Position numbers and translations under genes: made by a program | Part shown: in pieces, positions 9,964 through 22,169 of the stretch | Numbering within the stretch: the stretch's first letter is position 1 | Layout: each line of letters starts with the position of its first letter | The notes under the pieces: generated by a model | Databases searched by the model: none | Seen by the model: the letters and a program-made list of their open reading frames with translations, nothing else | Told to the model about the DNA's origin: nothing | NCBI GenBank assembly: GCA_017979445.1 | Contig: CM030718.1 | Span: 18,285,021 to 18,349,020 of the forward strand | From: Akebia trifoliata | Lineage: Eukaryota > Streptophyta > Magnoliopsida > Ranunculales > Lardizabalaceae | Reading direction: 5' to 3' | DNA: 64,000 nucleotides

Positions 9964-12900
9964 TCAAAGGTACAACAATCCCATGATCTCTAAGAACCCG
10001 TCGTGAGAACTTCTCATCTTACTGTTGAATACCCTGTTATTCCTCTCGTTCCACACCTCCCAAGCAATAGCCGAGGGAAGTAAAGCCCAAATGAATCTTT
10101 TTCTGGAATTGAGATCGTTACTGGTCCACTCTACCAATAGCGCAGAGAACTTACGAGAGAAGACCCAAACAACACGGAATAGACTAAGGAATTTTGACCA
10201 AATAATATGTGCATAAGAGCAATGAATTAAAATATGGTCAAGAGATTCTCCATCCTTCATGTAAAGGGGACAACAATTGGGTACGATCCAACCCCTAACA
10301 ATTAGGTTATCCATCGTAAGAATCCTCCTAATGGAGACCAACCAAATAAAAAATGAAACTTTGGAAGGAATATACTTAGATCAAATGATGAACTCCAGGG
10401 GGGATCGATTGACAAAAGGGGTTAACCACTTGAAAAAAGATTTAACAGAGAATGTTAAGTCCTTGGCCCTTATCCATTCTCGTCTATCCTCTTCGCTTCC
10501 ATTGAGATGAATCGAATGCAGGAGATCCAGGAAAGATGTCACTTCTGTTAGCTAACAATCATTAAAGTTTCTTTTGAACCCCAAATCCCAAGTAGAGTTG
10601 GAATCGTTGCGAATCAGACACCGTTGGATCGAACAGTTCTTTTTCAGAGAATAGGCGTACAAAGACGAAAATTGGACTGCTAGAGATGAGGTGCCGCATC
10701 AAATATCCTCCCAGAATCTGATCTTGTCACCCTTCCCCGCTTTAAATCGAATCCCTCTCTCGAACCTCACTCACATTAAGGTACCCTTCCAAACACTACA
10801 TTCATACGTGTCTCTAGCCTCTCCGCTATGCCATCCTAATTGTTTTTCCCCATATTTCGCCATAATGACCCTCTTTCACAACCTACACTTCTCCTTACCG
10901 AACCTCCAAAGCCATTTCCCTAAAAACGCTCTATTAACTAATCTAAGACCCCTAATCCCCAGCCCCCCATTCTTCTTAGGCTTACAAATAACCTTCTATC
11001 TGACCATATGATATTTTTGCCCACCATTCCTTTCATTCTACAAAAAGTTTCTCATAAGCCTTTTCAATCTGATTTCAACAGCCCTAGGGATTGTGAACAA
11101 TGATAGAAAGTAAACCGGGATACTTGTCAATGTGTTTTTTATCAAGGTTACGTTTCCTCCTTTGAACAGATAATTGGCCTTCCACGTGCTCAAGCTTTCT
11201 TCAATCTCTCAATTACTCTTTCCCAAATTTTACTAATCTTGGAGGGTGCTCTCAACGGTAAGCCCAGGTAAGACGTGCGAAGAATATCATGCCCACATCC
11301 CAAGGCTGTGGCTATCAAATGAATATCGTTCACATTCCCTACCCCAAACAGCTTACTCTTTTGCAAATTGATATGAAGACCAGAAATAGCCTCAAAGCAA
11401 CACAATAAAACCCGCAACATCCTCACTTGATCCCTCGAATGTTCTAGGAAAACCAAAGTGTCGTTTGCAAATTGTAGATGAGAAATCGAAGGACCCCTGT
11501 TCACCCTAAACCGTGAGAGCTTGTCTAACTCAACTGCTCTACTAAACAATCTACCTAGAGCTTTTGCAACTATAAGGAATAGGAATGGTCCCCTTGCCTC
11601 AAACCTCTCGAACCCCTAAAAAAGTCAGCTGGACTCCCGTTAACAAGAATCGAATAAGACACTCCCCATCATGTATTCTAAGAAGTCCCAACTTACATGA
11701 TCGTAAGTCTTTTGTAAATCAATTTTTCCAATCATCCCCTTTTTCTTGTCCTTGATCCTTGAATCAAGACACTCATTGGCTATCATAACTCCATCCAAAA
11801 TTTGTCTACCCCTAATAAAGGCTGCTTGCTCGTCTTCGATGAGCTTAGGGAGAACTACTTTCAAACGCGAAGTTAGAACTTTGACTATAACTTTGTACAC
11901 CGAACTAACCAAGCTAATGGGTTTGAAATCACCTAGCTGGTCCGCCCTAGCTTTTTTAGGAATCAATGCCACAAAAGTGCTATTAAGGCTATAATCTAGG
12001 CAATTCTTATCTTGCAACTCTTTGATAACTTTCATGAAATCCGACGAGACAATTTCCCAACAATGTTTGAAGAATTCCATGGTAAATCCGTCCGGCCCCG
12101 GCGCCTTATTCCCACTTATTGAAAAAAGAATCGATCTAACCTTCTCCTCGCCTATATGTTTTTCCAACCACTCCTTATCGTCCTAGTTTAATGATGTGAG
12201 CTCCATATTATCCGGACGAGGTCATAATGGTTCCTTCTCCTTGTACGACTTTTTGTAGTAGCACACTATACCCTCTCTAATCTCCTCTTCTCCTACCACC
12301 ATGTTACCGTTGATGGAGAGTTTGTGAAGCAGATTACTTCTTCTATCGAAGTTGGCAATTTTATGAAAGAATTTTGTATTATTATCCCCTTCTTTCAACC
12401 ATTTTACCCTTGATTTTTGTTTCCAACTTATTTCTTCCATCAGTGCGGTTCTTTGGAATTCTAGTTTCAACTCCACTCTTTTACCTCTATCATCCCCATC
12501 CATATTCCCCTCTTCCTTTTTTTTGTCAAAGATTTCAATTTGTAACATAATCTCCTTCTTTTTCACATCTATTCTCCCCAGCATCTCTTTATTCCAAACT
12601 TTCAGCTTCTCTTTCAAGAACCTAAGCTTGTTCTTAAACACCCAACCTGGAGTTCCACTCGCAGGACACTCATTCCACCAATTCTTGATGAGATCTAAAA
12701 AGTTTGGTTGAACTAACCACATGTTTTCGAATCTGAACGGGAGGGGGTGTTTTCTAGTATTACCTGCTTCCAGTAAAATAGGGGTATGATTTGAGACTGG
12801 GTTAGGGCTGGCCGACTGAAAAACATTTTGAAACTTATCTTCCCATTCATTATCAACTAGAAACCTGTCTAACCTAGACATCCTAATGTTACCTTGGTTG

Positions 12901-13463
12901 TTGGATCATGTAAATCTTCTGCCCAAAAGAGGGAAATCCATCAAGCAATGTTTAGCAATAAAATCATTGAAGTATCTCATGCTCTTAGATATACTCGGAC
13001 CCGTATTCTTCTCATGACTAAACCTAATAACATTGAAGCCCCTACCCACTACCCAAGGTTTATCCCAGTAACCTGCTACATCTTCAAGCTCTTCCCAAAA
13101 TTGTATTCTCTCCCTACTGATGATTGGGCCATAAATCCCGGAAAAAACCCATTGAAAATCCTCGTCTCTACATTTACACAGAATAGAAATAGAAAAATCC
13201 CCGACTAATTTATTTGTCACTTGAATCCAGTCTTTGTTCCACGTCATCAGAAGCCCTCCTGCTGAACCTATCGCAGGGAGGGCTATCCAATCTATGTTAC
13301 TACCCCAAACTTCCTTAATGATCTTATCGTCACAGTTGGTTAGATTTGACTCTTGGAGCGTAACAATAAGGGGGTTTTTACTCCTGATGAGAGTTTTCAC
13401 TGCTGCCCTTTTACTCCTATCTCCCAACCCTCTCATATTCCAGGTTAAAACTTTAAGCGACAT
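9964..13463 (-). pseudogene. LINE ORF2 (endonuclease, RT, zf-RVT), minus strand
   Basis: Starts MSLKVLTWNMRGLGDRS at 13463. The endonuclease keeps QESNLTNCDDK and FSGIYGP, but the GDFN motif reads GRGFN. A TGA replaces Trp in RRFTWSNN near 12904. The RT runs GNKAPGPDGFTMEFFKHCWE (near 12090), [16 protein letters not shown] (near 11710) and LQFANDTLVF (near 11475), where the second catalytic Asp of FADD is Asn. The zf-RVT domain (RRILTMDNLIVRGWIVPNCC, DHILIHC) is at 10341-9964. A small deletion removes the region before ILVNGSP. It is inactive on several counts. Confidence 0.88.
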
Positions 13464-13519
13464 TGGAAACTACACAATTACCCAAAATAGCCAAGAGCAT
13501 TCTACCTCTTCTCCAACCT

Positions 13520-14869
13520 TACCAACTCCTTATCCGCTCGTTGTTTGAGGAGACTTCTAGTCATCTCCAAAGGGGCGACCACCACCAACTCATTATTCGC
13601 ACCATCCCTATAACTACGGATTTCTTGACTATTTTCGAAATCTAAGTGCTCCTTATTTTCCTCAATTCCTTACCTTTTGTTAATCCGATTAAACTCCTCC
13701 TCCAGAATAGTTCTATCTCTCGAGTCCCCAACTGCCACTCTCAAAATCAGTGAGAACTCGCTATCCCCTCTCTCCGGAACTAAACCAAAATCTTGTGCCA
13801 TATTAAGAGCTTTTTTGGCTAACCACTCCACCGTTTCCATTTCGGTCCTAACTATCCCTTCTTCTCGTGATTATGTAATCGGCTCACCCATATCTTCAAC
13901 GACCCAATTTCCCTCATTATACACCCCTGTCTGATAATCAACTGCCACCTCCCTTGGTTTCTGAGTGGACATTAATGAATCAAGAGCTAACTGACTGACA
14001 TCTTCCCTGTCCTCCTTTCTTCCCTTCCTCTCTCCGACAAGCTCAAAGGAATGACGTGAATTGATGGATGCTGTGAGACAGTGATACCTGTTTAGGAAGA
14101 AAACACTACGAGGAACAAACACCGAGGCATCCAGGGAAGATAGCAAATATACTAACTTAGAACCAAAATGGACATTTATACGGGAATTCTCACCAGTATA
14201 GGAAGAGAGTACCTGAGGGGTAGTGGGCGGACAAAAAATATCTCTTACTGTTAGTACTCCTGGGCTAAACTTCACTCCGATGCTTCTGCTTGGAGGTTCA
14301 ACAACTTTAGATTTACCAGGGTAGTACCGAAGATCAACTCAAAGTCTCTCCCAAACTCTTGTTATCGCAACAAGATGGTGCTTGGACTCTTCCCCATTAC
14401 ATTTCTTCTGCCTAACTACATCTGGTCTCTTTGTTGCTTGTATCTCACCCCCCTTTCTACCGAGCATCTGAGTCTCGGCCTGAGAGTTCAGATTACTTCT
14501 AGAATTCGCCCCAACTTCAATAACCTCTGTATTGCATCCTTGACCTTTTTCACTACCTAGTTGTGACTCGCATCTAACCTGCCCGGCTTCATACTCCACC
14601 TCCTCTGCAGTTACATCTTGCTCGAAAATACCTGTAGGAACTATCCTCTGATCGCCAAACACCCCCTGTTGGTGTGTAAAACAATAAGGTTCTGACAATC
14701 CATCTCTACATTTTGAAACGCTGCTTCTCTCCTTCTGATCTTCCCTTCTCAGCCCCTTTTTACATAATAAATTCTGGTTTACCATACTAGCCCCCTTCCC
14801 AGATAACCCACATTCTTCCCCAGCTGGAACTTTAACTCCTTCAACCTCTAAACCCCATCGATCTTTCAT
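13520..14869 (-). pseudogene. LINE ORF1 C-terminal part, minus strand
   Basis: Two reading-frame pieces correspond to the acidic C-terminal half of ORF1 in the plus-strand copies. One contains NCNGEESKHHLVAITRVWERL-like sequence ending near 14339 (compare QSKHHLIVVTRIWDKL near 22540). The other runs from 14275 through VLSSYTGENSRI and REDVSQLALDSLMSTQK to about 13870, then continues with LILRVAVGDSRDRTILEEEF to about 13690. The DUF4283 N-terminal domain is absent. Stops separate the pieces. Confidence 0.75.
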
Positions 14870-14935
14870 TTCGCTCCTGATTCCTTCAATTTCAGCAGCA
14901 GCTTTGTTATTCTCTCTCGACCGAATGTCCAGGGT

Positions 14936-16263
14936 ATAATTTTGCTTTTATCAAGATCATGACAGTGCCTATCATGTTTTATTTTATCCCTTTATTTCCC
15001 TCTTCAGGTCTTTCTTCCAACCTCATGGCAATCAGCTAAATTACTCATTGATTACTGTGTTTGGCTCTGAACAAATTCCAATGGAAACACTTGACACTTT
15101 AACGAAACATTATTCGAATAAAGACTGTTGACCCTTTGCATAGTGGGATGCTACACAAGTTATGTGGATTGTAAAAGAGCATAACTTTGTTCCCATTCTC
15201 CTGCCTTGATACTAGTATTCTACGTGTTCTACAATCCAAGTATTACTAGTTGTCTTCTTGAGAATACACTGAAACTTTGAATTCTAGTTGCTGACAACAG
15301 CTAGTTAATCTTTATATAATGAAACACAATGGTGGACCCCACTCCCTTAATCCACTGGCATAATGAGCGGTTGAGATTTAATTTCACTACAAATCTAGAG
15401 GAAATTGTTAACTTTATCGTCTTTCCTTTTCTACCTTCCTGTTCAAGAATACCTTTCTAACTATATCGTCTTTTCTCCACTACCTTTTTTCCAATAATAC
15501 CCTTCAACTTAATTACCTTTTTAACCCCATAAAGGATGCAAATGTCGATGATCATGGGTAAACACTAGTCTTTAAAAAATTCGAGGATCTTATAATCAGA
15601 GTAATAAGAAAATGAATGTTAGTATCTTGTGTTGGAATGTGAGAGTGTAGACATTGAGAGGGAAATAGTGTCTGAGTCCTTCAAGTTGGTTTGGATCATA
15701 TGGCTGCATCTTTGGTGTTTCTGGGGGATTTTTTGTCTCCCACTCCTCGAGATACATGTTACAACAAATACAAATAAATGTTCAACTCTGGTCTTTTTCT
15801 CCAATGAAGCTTCTAAGTTTCAGTCGTCTTCTCCGATGATGCTTCTAAGTTTTCAATCGTAATTCTTGGTTGCCTTAACCTGAAAAGACATTGGTGTGGT
15901 GCTGGTTAAGGAGTTTTCGACGATCAAGTTAGACCTTGGTAAAAATTGTAGAGCAAAATGAAGATAATGAAAGACAAATATTTTTGTGTGGTTTGTGTCT
16001 TGTAGCTTGAGTGAGAGTAGTCTTCCTATTTATAAATTGGACTCATTGAAGGAGGTAATAAACCTAGTTGTAACTACTCTCTCACGTTGTCTTGCATTTA
16101 TGGAAATTAATGCCTATGATGTATTAATGGCAATGATGTGTTGGGTGTATATTTTCCTCCACTCTCGGATGAGTCATACTTAGTTAAATCCTGTGACCCT
16201 CTTATATTCATAGTTCTCTCCTTCTCCAACAGATTGGTCTTTAGGAGTAGTTGGTTGGTTAAC
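14936..16263. other. Intronic DNA with little recognisable content
   Basis: About 1.3 kb between the minus-strand LINE and the TRIM cluster. It is AT-rich. Near 15612 a plus-strand stretch translating MNVSILCWNVR resembles the first residues of a LINE endonuclease (compare ILSWNVRGLG), but the frame stops at once and no further homology was seen. Nothing else could be assigned. Confidence 0.35.
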
Positions 16264-16745
16264 ATGGTATCAAAGTGGGTAACCACAGGCATGTAGGAGA
16301 CATGTTACACGCGTGGGGGAGTGAGTGATAGCCCCACATCGTGTGGGTGTCATAACCTTGGGCTATGTATAAACTTTGGGCAATCCTCACCTTACTAGTC
16401 GGTTTTGTGAGAATGAGTTAGGCCCATGGGCTTTTACATGGTATCAGAGTTGGGCTCGTCTATTTCTGGATGTGTAGAAGTGTTTTTCTAGCTCTACACG
16501 TGGTGTCCCATGTGAGAGGGGTGTTAGAACGATAGTCTCATATCGCCTAGGTATCATAACTTTGTCTACATGGTATCAGAGCGAGTAACCACAGGGATGT
16601 AGGAGACACGTTACACGCGTGGGGAGTGTGAGTAATAGTCCCACATTGCGTGGGTATCATAACCTTGGGCTATGTATAAACTTGGGGCAATCCTCACCTT
16701 ACAAACTGGTTTTGTGAAGATGAGTTAGGCCCATGGGCTTTTACA
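16264..16745 (+). mobile_element. TRIM-like cluster: three short LTR copies each tied to a tRNA-Met primer motif
   Basis: Two direct repeats of about 175 bases (16264-16438 and 16570-16745) share ttgggctatgtataaact, ggcaatcctcacctta and gttaggcccatgggctttt. The LTR-like parts start near 16320 and 16627 and end in cttttaca. A third, shortened LTR (16522-16570) begins tgttagaacgatagtctc and ends tctaca. The initiator tRNA-Met primer motif tggtatcagag follows two of the LTR ends (16439, 16571), and a variant occurs at 16265. Terminal repeats this short with a primer site and no coding capacity define TRIM elements. The arrangement suggests nested insertions or unequal recombination. Confidence 0.75.
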
Positions 16746-16759
16746 CTTGTAACTTACAT

Positions 16760-19700
16760 GAGAAGTGTCCTTAAATGTGTAACCGTCTCAATTCAGTGGC
16801 TACTCAGTTCTCGAGTTGACTTAGTCAAGTTAAGCCGTCATCCGCTCATCTTCGATTTCATAGACTCCGTTGATATGTTTCATGACTATCTATGAGTCGT
16901 TATAAACCGTTATTTTTGTGATGCTGAGGTGAGAGGCCATTTCGAGCCTCAAAATGATGGCTTGGTATCCTACTTCATTGTTTTAAGCTTTGAACCCAAA
17001 GCAAATGGCTTTCTCTAGTATGAGTCCTTCTGGTGTGATCTGAACAATTCCTACTCCCGAGCCTTTATCGTTAAAAGCTCCATCTACTAGCAATTTCCAT
17101 CATGCCTTGGTGGTCCAAGGTTCTGCAATTTCTATTTTTTCAGCTTGAGGCAACTCTGCTATTGCTTCAATAATGATTGGACATTTCGCGAGGAAGTCCA
17201 CAGGAAATTCCACTATCGCCTGCCCCTTCATTGAGGTCCTTAGAGCAAAGGTTACCTTAAATTCGCTAAGTTCGATGACCCATTTCACCATTGACCTGAG
17301 AGGTTGATTTGCTGAGAACGACTTGAAGTAGGTATTCCGTTATGACCTCGATTGAGTGTGCTTGAAAGTATGACCTTTGTTTTCTAATCGTAAAAACCAG
17401 TGCCAGTGCTACCTCCATTTTTGTATTTCTGGTTTCCGTGTCGAGAAGAGTTTTGCTAGTGAAGTATACTAGCTTTTTTTTCCTTCCTCAATCTTGACTA
17501 GGACATAAATGACCTCCTTTGTTGAAGTTGGTAAATATAAATACAACTTCTCCCTAAATTGTGGCTTAGAAAGAATTAGTGGTTGCTAGAGGTACTGTTT
17601 CAACTTTTTTAAGGTTTCTCACATTCTTTCCCCCAATTCATATGTTTATTTTTTCAAAGTAAATGAAAGAGGGGTTGGCATTTACCTAAGGTTCTTGCAA
17701 TGAAGTGATTTAGGGTCGCGATTTGCCTTGAACGTCGTTGACTTCTTTTCTTACTTTTGGGGGAAAGCATGTTGATTAATGCCTAATCTAATCTGGGTTC
17801 ACCTCTATTCCTCTCTTTGTCACCAGATATCCGAGCAACTTGCTTGATGAACTTGCAAAACACATTTGGCAGGATTTAACTTCACTTGATATTTCTTCAG
17901 TATTTCGAAGATTTCTTCAAGATTTTAGATATGGTTATGACGCTTGGCACTTTTGATGTGAGCATCGTCAATATACACTTCGATGGTCTTTCCTATCTAC
18001 TCCTTGATCATTTGAGTGACTAACCATTGATAAGTTGCTCATGCATTTTTGAGTCTAAAGGGCATGACTGAAACAAAATGTTCCTCTATCTGTAATGAAA
18101 GAAGTTTTCTCTTGATCACTTGGGTGCATCATGATTTGGTTGTACCATGAGTAAACATTGATGAAGGACATAGATCATGTCCTGATGTTGCATCCAACAT
18201 CTAATCGATTCGTGGTAGAGGAAAACAATCTTTTGGACTTGTTTTATTTAGCATTGCAAAGTCTATGCATAGCCTGCTTTTGTCATTTTCTTCGATATTG
18301 GAATGATATTGGCCAACTTTGGTATTGGACTTCTCTGATGAACTTTGCGCAGTAGCTTTTCTTTATTTTCATAGACGACGTCTTTGCACTTTGGTGCGAG
18401 TGACCACTTCTTCTACTGGACAGGTGGATAACTGGGATCCACATTCAATTGATGACAGATGATCTTCGGTTATATGCCTGGCATATCCTCGAATGACCAT
18501 GTGAACACTTCTTTATTTCTTTTCAAGAAGCTGGTCAGCTCCTTCACCTACTTTGATAGCATGGAGCCAATGGAAGTTTTCCTTAGCTCCTTTCTGTCTC
18601 CGATATCAACGGCCTCTATTTGTTCGATCGCTGGTGACTTTTCCCACTTGTCAGCTCAGGCTTTTGTGGTAGGGGAGTCTGACTGTGATTGCTACTAACC
18701 TGAAAGAATGGGTTGTCCCGTGGGAGTTGTGCTCTGGCTCCTTTTTCTTGAATGAGGGCATATAATTGCCTTGTAGTTTCTTGATCTCCTCTGATTCACT
18801 AGACTATCTAGTGTTGGAAATCGTACAAGTTGATGATAAGTTGAGGGAACCGCCCTCATCTTGTGCATCCATGTTCGCCCTAAGATTACGTTGTAGGGAG
18901 AAGGAGCATCCACTACAACGAACCTTGTCATCACCGTCATTGGTTCGGTTGAAAATAGTAAAGTGATATCTCCTAGCATTTAAGTTGTATCTCTGTTGAA
19001 ACCATCCAGAAGAGAATTTTGTGGCTCCATTGCGTTTTCATCAACGTTCATCTTCTTGAATGCTTCGATGAAAAGGATATCGACTGAGTTCACCAGGATC
19101 CGATAGACATCGTGATTATTGATTAGCAGTGTTAGGCACAGTCACAAAGTTAAAATACGAGTTTAAAACAACAAGGAAAAACTTCAAAAAAATGTTAAAA
19201 AGGGGAAAAAAAACGAAAAGAAAAAATGATGAAAATAAAAGATAAAAAAAAATATTAAAAGTTATGAAAAATATATATCTAATAAAAATTCATAAATCAA
19301 GTTATTATCATCAAATCCTATATTTTTACATTTATGAATTACCAAATTCCGTTATGTATCAAATCCCACATTAAAAAATGAGAAAATGTTTAAATTTTTG
19401 TTCATATGAAAAAACGAGGAAAAGTTTGAAAAAATGATGACTTTGGTTACAAATGAAAAAGTCGCATCTTTATATCGTTTTAATCGTCAGGGATGCAAGT
19501 TGCGTTTTAAACACATTTTTTTTCTTCAAAAAATCATCAATTTTTGTTATTAAGGTGTTAGGACCAAGGCATCTTTATGCAGTTCGTGTATTCCTTCCAA
19601 TTCTTGATTAAAAAATGGATGGACTATTGACTATCCATATTTTGTTAAAGGTTGGGTCCATCGAGACTTCTCAGTTTGTTAGAGTTAGCTCTCCATGAAT

Positions 19701-20490
19701 TATGCTTGCTAACATTTGCCCTCTGATTTTGTTGCCCTGGACCTGTCGGGGGTGGAGGAAGAAGGTGTTGTCGTTGCTGATTGGCATGTGTTTTGTCTGG
19801 TGCCCATGATCTTGTGGAAGGTGCACCTCTTCATAACATCCCTCATAGAAGGATTTGAAAACATTGGTCTCGACCATCTAATGAATGGCTCGTTCTAAAT
19901 TCGTTGAAGGATGATATCCAACGAATAATTGTGAGGAGTATAATTTTGAGCACCTTCAGGTCTTAGCTTCTTTCTTTCTTTCTGTTCTTCCCTCACTTCT
20001 GGCTTGACTAGCCGTTTTTGTTCCTGCTGAGATATCTTCTCTACTATCTAAAGGATGGATGCAGTCGTTGGAGTAGCGTTTAACTTGTTTTCTTCCAGTT
20101 TCGCATACTTCTCCGCCTTTAGCAAGAGATCCCTCATGTTCTCTGGATTTCTCTTTACTAAAGAATTGTATAATTTCAGATTGTTGGGAATCCCTTTTTG
20201 ATAAACGATAATTGTTGTACGATCATCGTAGTTATCTATCTGAAGAAGCTCCGTCTTGAATTAGTGAGTGTATTCTCTTATGATCTCTCCGATTTTCTTC
20301 TTGAGGTTAAATAAGGAATCTGTTCCCTTTTGTTGTCGCTAGTTTCCCATGAATTGTGCCTCGAAGCTTATGCAAAGACCAAAGAAATTGTCGATCAACC
20401 TAGGAACAAGTCCGTGGAACCATGTCAAAGTTGCTTTGTGCAAGTTGGAGAGAAATACTTGACATAGGAAAGCATCTTTTCTATTGAATA
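16760..20490 (-). pseudogene. Tat-lineage Ty3 retrotransposon, gag to RNase H, degenerate
   Basis: Reading right to left on the minus strand: gag (20490-19600, TLTWFHGLVPRLIDNF then FEAQF), protease (near 19130-18700, FVVVDAPSPYNVILGRTWMH then VPSTYHQLVRFPT), RT (18400-17900, CFPLPRID and EVYIDD boxes) and a first RNase H (to 17290). A second RNase H-like domain (VDGAFNDKGSGVGIVQ, then FGFKA, near 17080-16990) continues to about 16800. A duplicated RNase H is a hallmark of the Tat lineage. The protease lacks the D-S/T-G core, and many stops are present. Integrase and LTRs are missing; it ends at the TRIM cluster. Confidence 0.85.
19140..19560. other. AT-rich block inside the Ty3 remnant
   Basis: About 420 bases of A-rich sequence between the protease-like and gag-C-terminal parts of the minus-strand Ty3 element, with no coding similarity on either strand. 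It could be a decayed spacer of the element or a separate small insertion; no terminal repeats or target duplication were found. Confidence 0.4.
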
Positions 20491-20620
20491 ATTCTTATTT
20501 TAGTAGTTTTACAGATTTCTTGTCCTTTTTAGTCTTTTCACTTATTAGACCATGTAGTCATCTTAAGGCCTAATTATGGCTTAGTAATGAAAGACTTTTT
20601 TCTGTTCTCTTATTTCAACT

Positions 20621-20634
20621 TGGAATCAAAGCCT
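20621..20634 (+). other. Possible copia primer binding site, right copy
   Basis: tggaatcaaagcct is similar to the tRNA-Met primer site tggtatcagagcc (two changes) and follows ttcaact, a plausible LTR end. The preceding 130 bases (from about 20490) may be the remnant of a copia LTR cut into by, or fused to, the Ty3 gag. The left copy has the same site but lacks the 22 bases before it. Confidence 0.35.
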
Positions 20635-20899
20635 ACCTCCATATCCTCTCCTTTCTTCTTGCCACAACCCCATCGCACAACCCCTCTCTTAAATCCACCT
20701 CACAACCTCTCGGTCTAATTTAAATCATCACCCCTATGGGGGTTGTTTTACTCCATCCCTAATCGCAACATGCGATAAGGTCATTAAACCTCATTGAAGC
20801 TTTATGACAACAATAGGGTTGCTGTTCTTAGACCAACCGATGGCTCTAGAGGCTTGCGGCAACAGGTTTTAGGTCGTTTGCCACAGAAACTCGTAGCAG

Positions 20900-21490
20900 G
20901 GCTGCTGTTTTGGAACCTGCGACTATAGTAGGTGCATTGTTTGGAACCCATGATCACAATAAGGCTGTTGTTTGCATCGTTTGGAACCTACGACCTGCTA
21001 TTTGCATTGTTTTGGAACCCACGACCTACTATTTGCATCGTTTGGAACCCCTGACCTGCTATTTGCATCGTTTTGGAACCCACGACCTGTTGTTTGCATC
21101 GTATGGATTCTACAACCACAGTAGGACACTGTTGTTTGGTACCTGTGACTACCACAGGTGTGGTATTTAGCGACTGCGATCACCACAAGGGTGGTATTTA
21201 GAGGTTGCGACCAGCATAGGGTTGTTGTTTGGTATTTGCGACTACCACAGGTGTGGTATTTAGAGACTGCGATCACCACAGGGGTGGTATTTTGAAAGCT
21301 GCGATCAGCATAGAGGCTGTTTGAAGCCTGGTTTCACAGCACAAGGGCTGTTTGCGATCCCAACACAGGTTTGCTTGAAGGCTGCAGCAACATAGGGGCT
21401 GTTTGAAGACTGTACTCACAGCACAAGGGCTGTTTGGAGCCTGTATTCACAGCAAGGGTGCTGGTTGACGGTTATGATAGTATTTGGGGG
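20900..21490. repeat. Degenerate ~31-bp minisatellite in the copia leader, right copy
   Basis: Same array type as 935-1490: units with ggaacccacgacctgc plus tttgcatcgtttt, then units with ggtatttagagactgcgat plus caccacaggggt, then units with aagggctgtttg. Four units of the first kind precede the atggattc marker, against three in the left copy. It occupies the untranslated leader between the possible primer site and the gag ATG at 21569. Confidence 0.75.
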
Positions 21491-21568
21491 CTGCAATCTT
21501 TTTCTCATTGAGAGTCGTTCCCTCGTCCTCTTTGAACTCTCTTCAAACCAAAGTACACAGACACTTTA

Positions 21569-22122
21569 ATGGCCTCTGAGACATCCTTTTCCTTGGTCAC
21601 CAGTAATAGTAATGGTCAAGTAGTCTTTCTTCTCACAACCGACTTTCCAGGAATTCAAATTACCACCGTGAAATTACATGGCCCTAATTATCTTCTTTGG
21701 GCACGATTGGTTAAAATGTTTATTGGTGGAAAAATGAAGATTGGTTACCTCACGGGAGCAGACAAACAACCTGCATAGACCGACCCTTCTTACTCTTACT
21801 GGTTTGCTAATGATTCTATGGTCCGTTATTGGTTGGTTACATTTATGCAACCACACATTGCTGTTGGGTTTATGTTCTCCTTGACAACAAAATAGATATG
21901 GGATTCCATAAATAGCATTTACTCACAACGTTAAAACAACGTCTGGATCTTTAGCCTAGAGCGTGAGATTTCTCGTCTTTCGCAAGGTGATTCTTCAGTT
22001 ACTACCTATATATCACATCTACGTGCTCGGTAGAAAGAGTTAACTTTCTATTCTTCGTCCTATGCCTGGAAGGACCCTCTTGATGAGACATTATATACGT
22101 CGATTCTAGATAAGAATCAAGT
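21569..22122 (+). pseudogene. Ty1/copia gag N-terminal fragment, right copy
   Basis: Starts with ATG at 21569 (MASETSFSLVTSNSNGQVVF). The gag motif KLHGPNYLLWARLVKMF leads to a stop at 21776. The frame continues degenerately (VRYWLVTFMQPHIAVGFMF, SLEREISRLSQGDSSVTTYI) until 22122, where a deletion junction fuses it to LINE ORF1 sequence. The start codon is intact here, unlike the left copy. The zinc knuckle and all downstream domains are lost. Confidence 0.8.
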
Positions 22123-22169
22123 AAATCGGAGAAGGGATAGTCTAAAATATGTACATGTGGGGGCAATGT

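Larger units (their letters stand above)
9770..14935 (-). mobile_element. L1-type LINE, minus strand, near full length but 5'-truncated
   Basis: On the minus strand, the C-terminal half of ORF1 (about 14869-13520) precedes ORF2 (13463 to about 9960). ORF2 comprises APE endonuclease, RT, connection and zf-RVT domains, followed by a short 3' UTR and an A-rich end (complement of tttttatttttatttttt at 9776-9797). It belongs to the same family as the LINEs at 4590 and 22123. It is the best preserved ORF2 in the window but has at least two stops, a roughly 45-bp deletion before the FADD region and a mutated catalytic box. The missing ORF1 N-terminus fits ordinary 5' truncation. No convincing target duplication was found. 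Confidence 0.9.
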
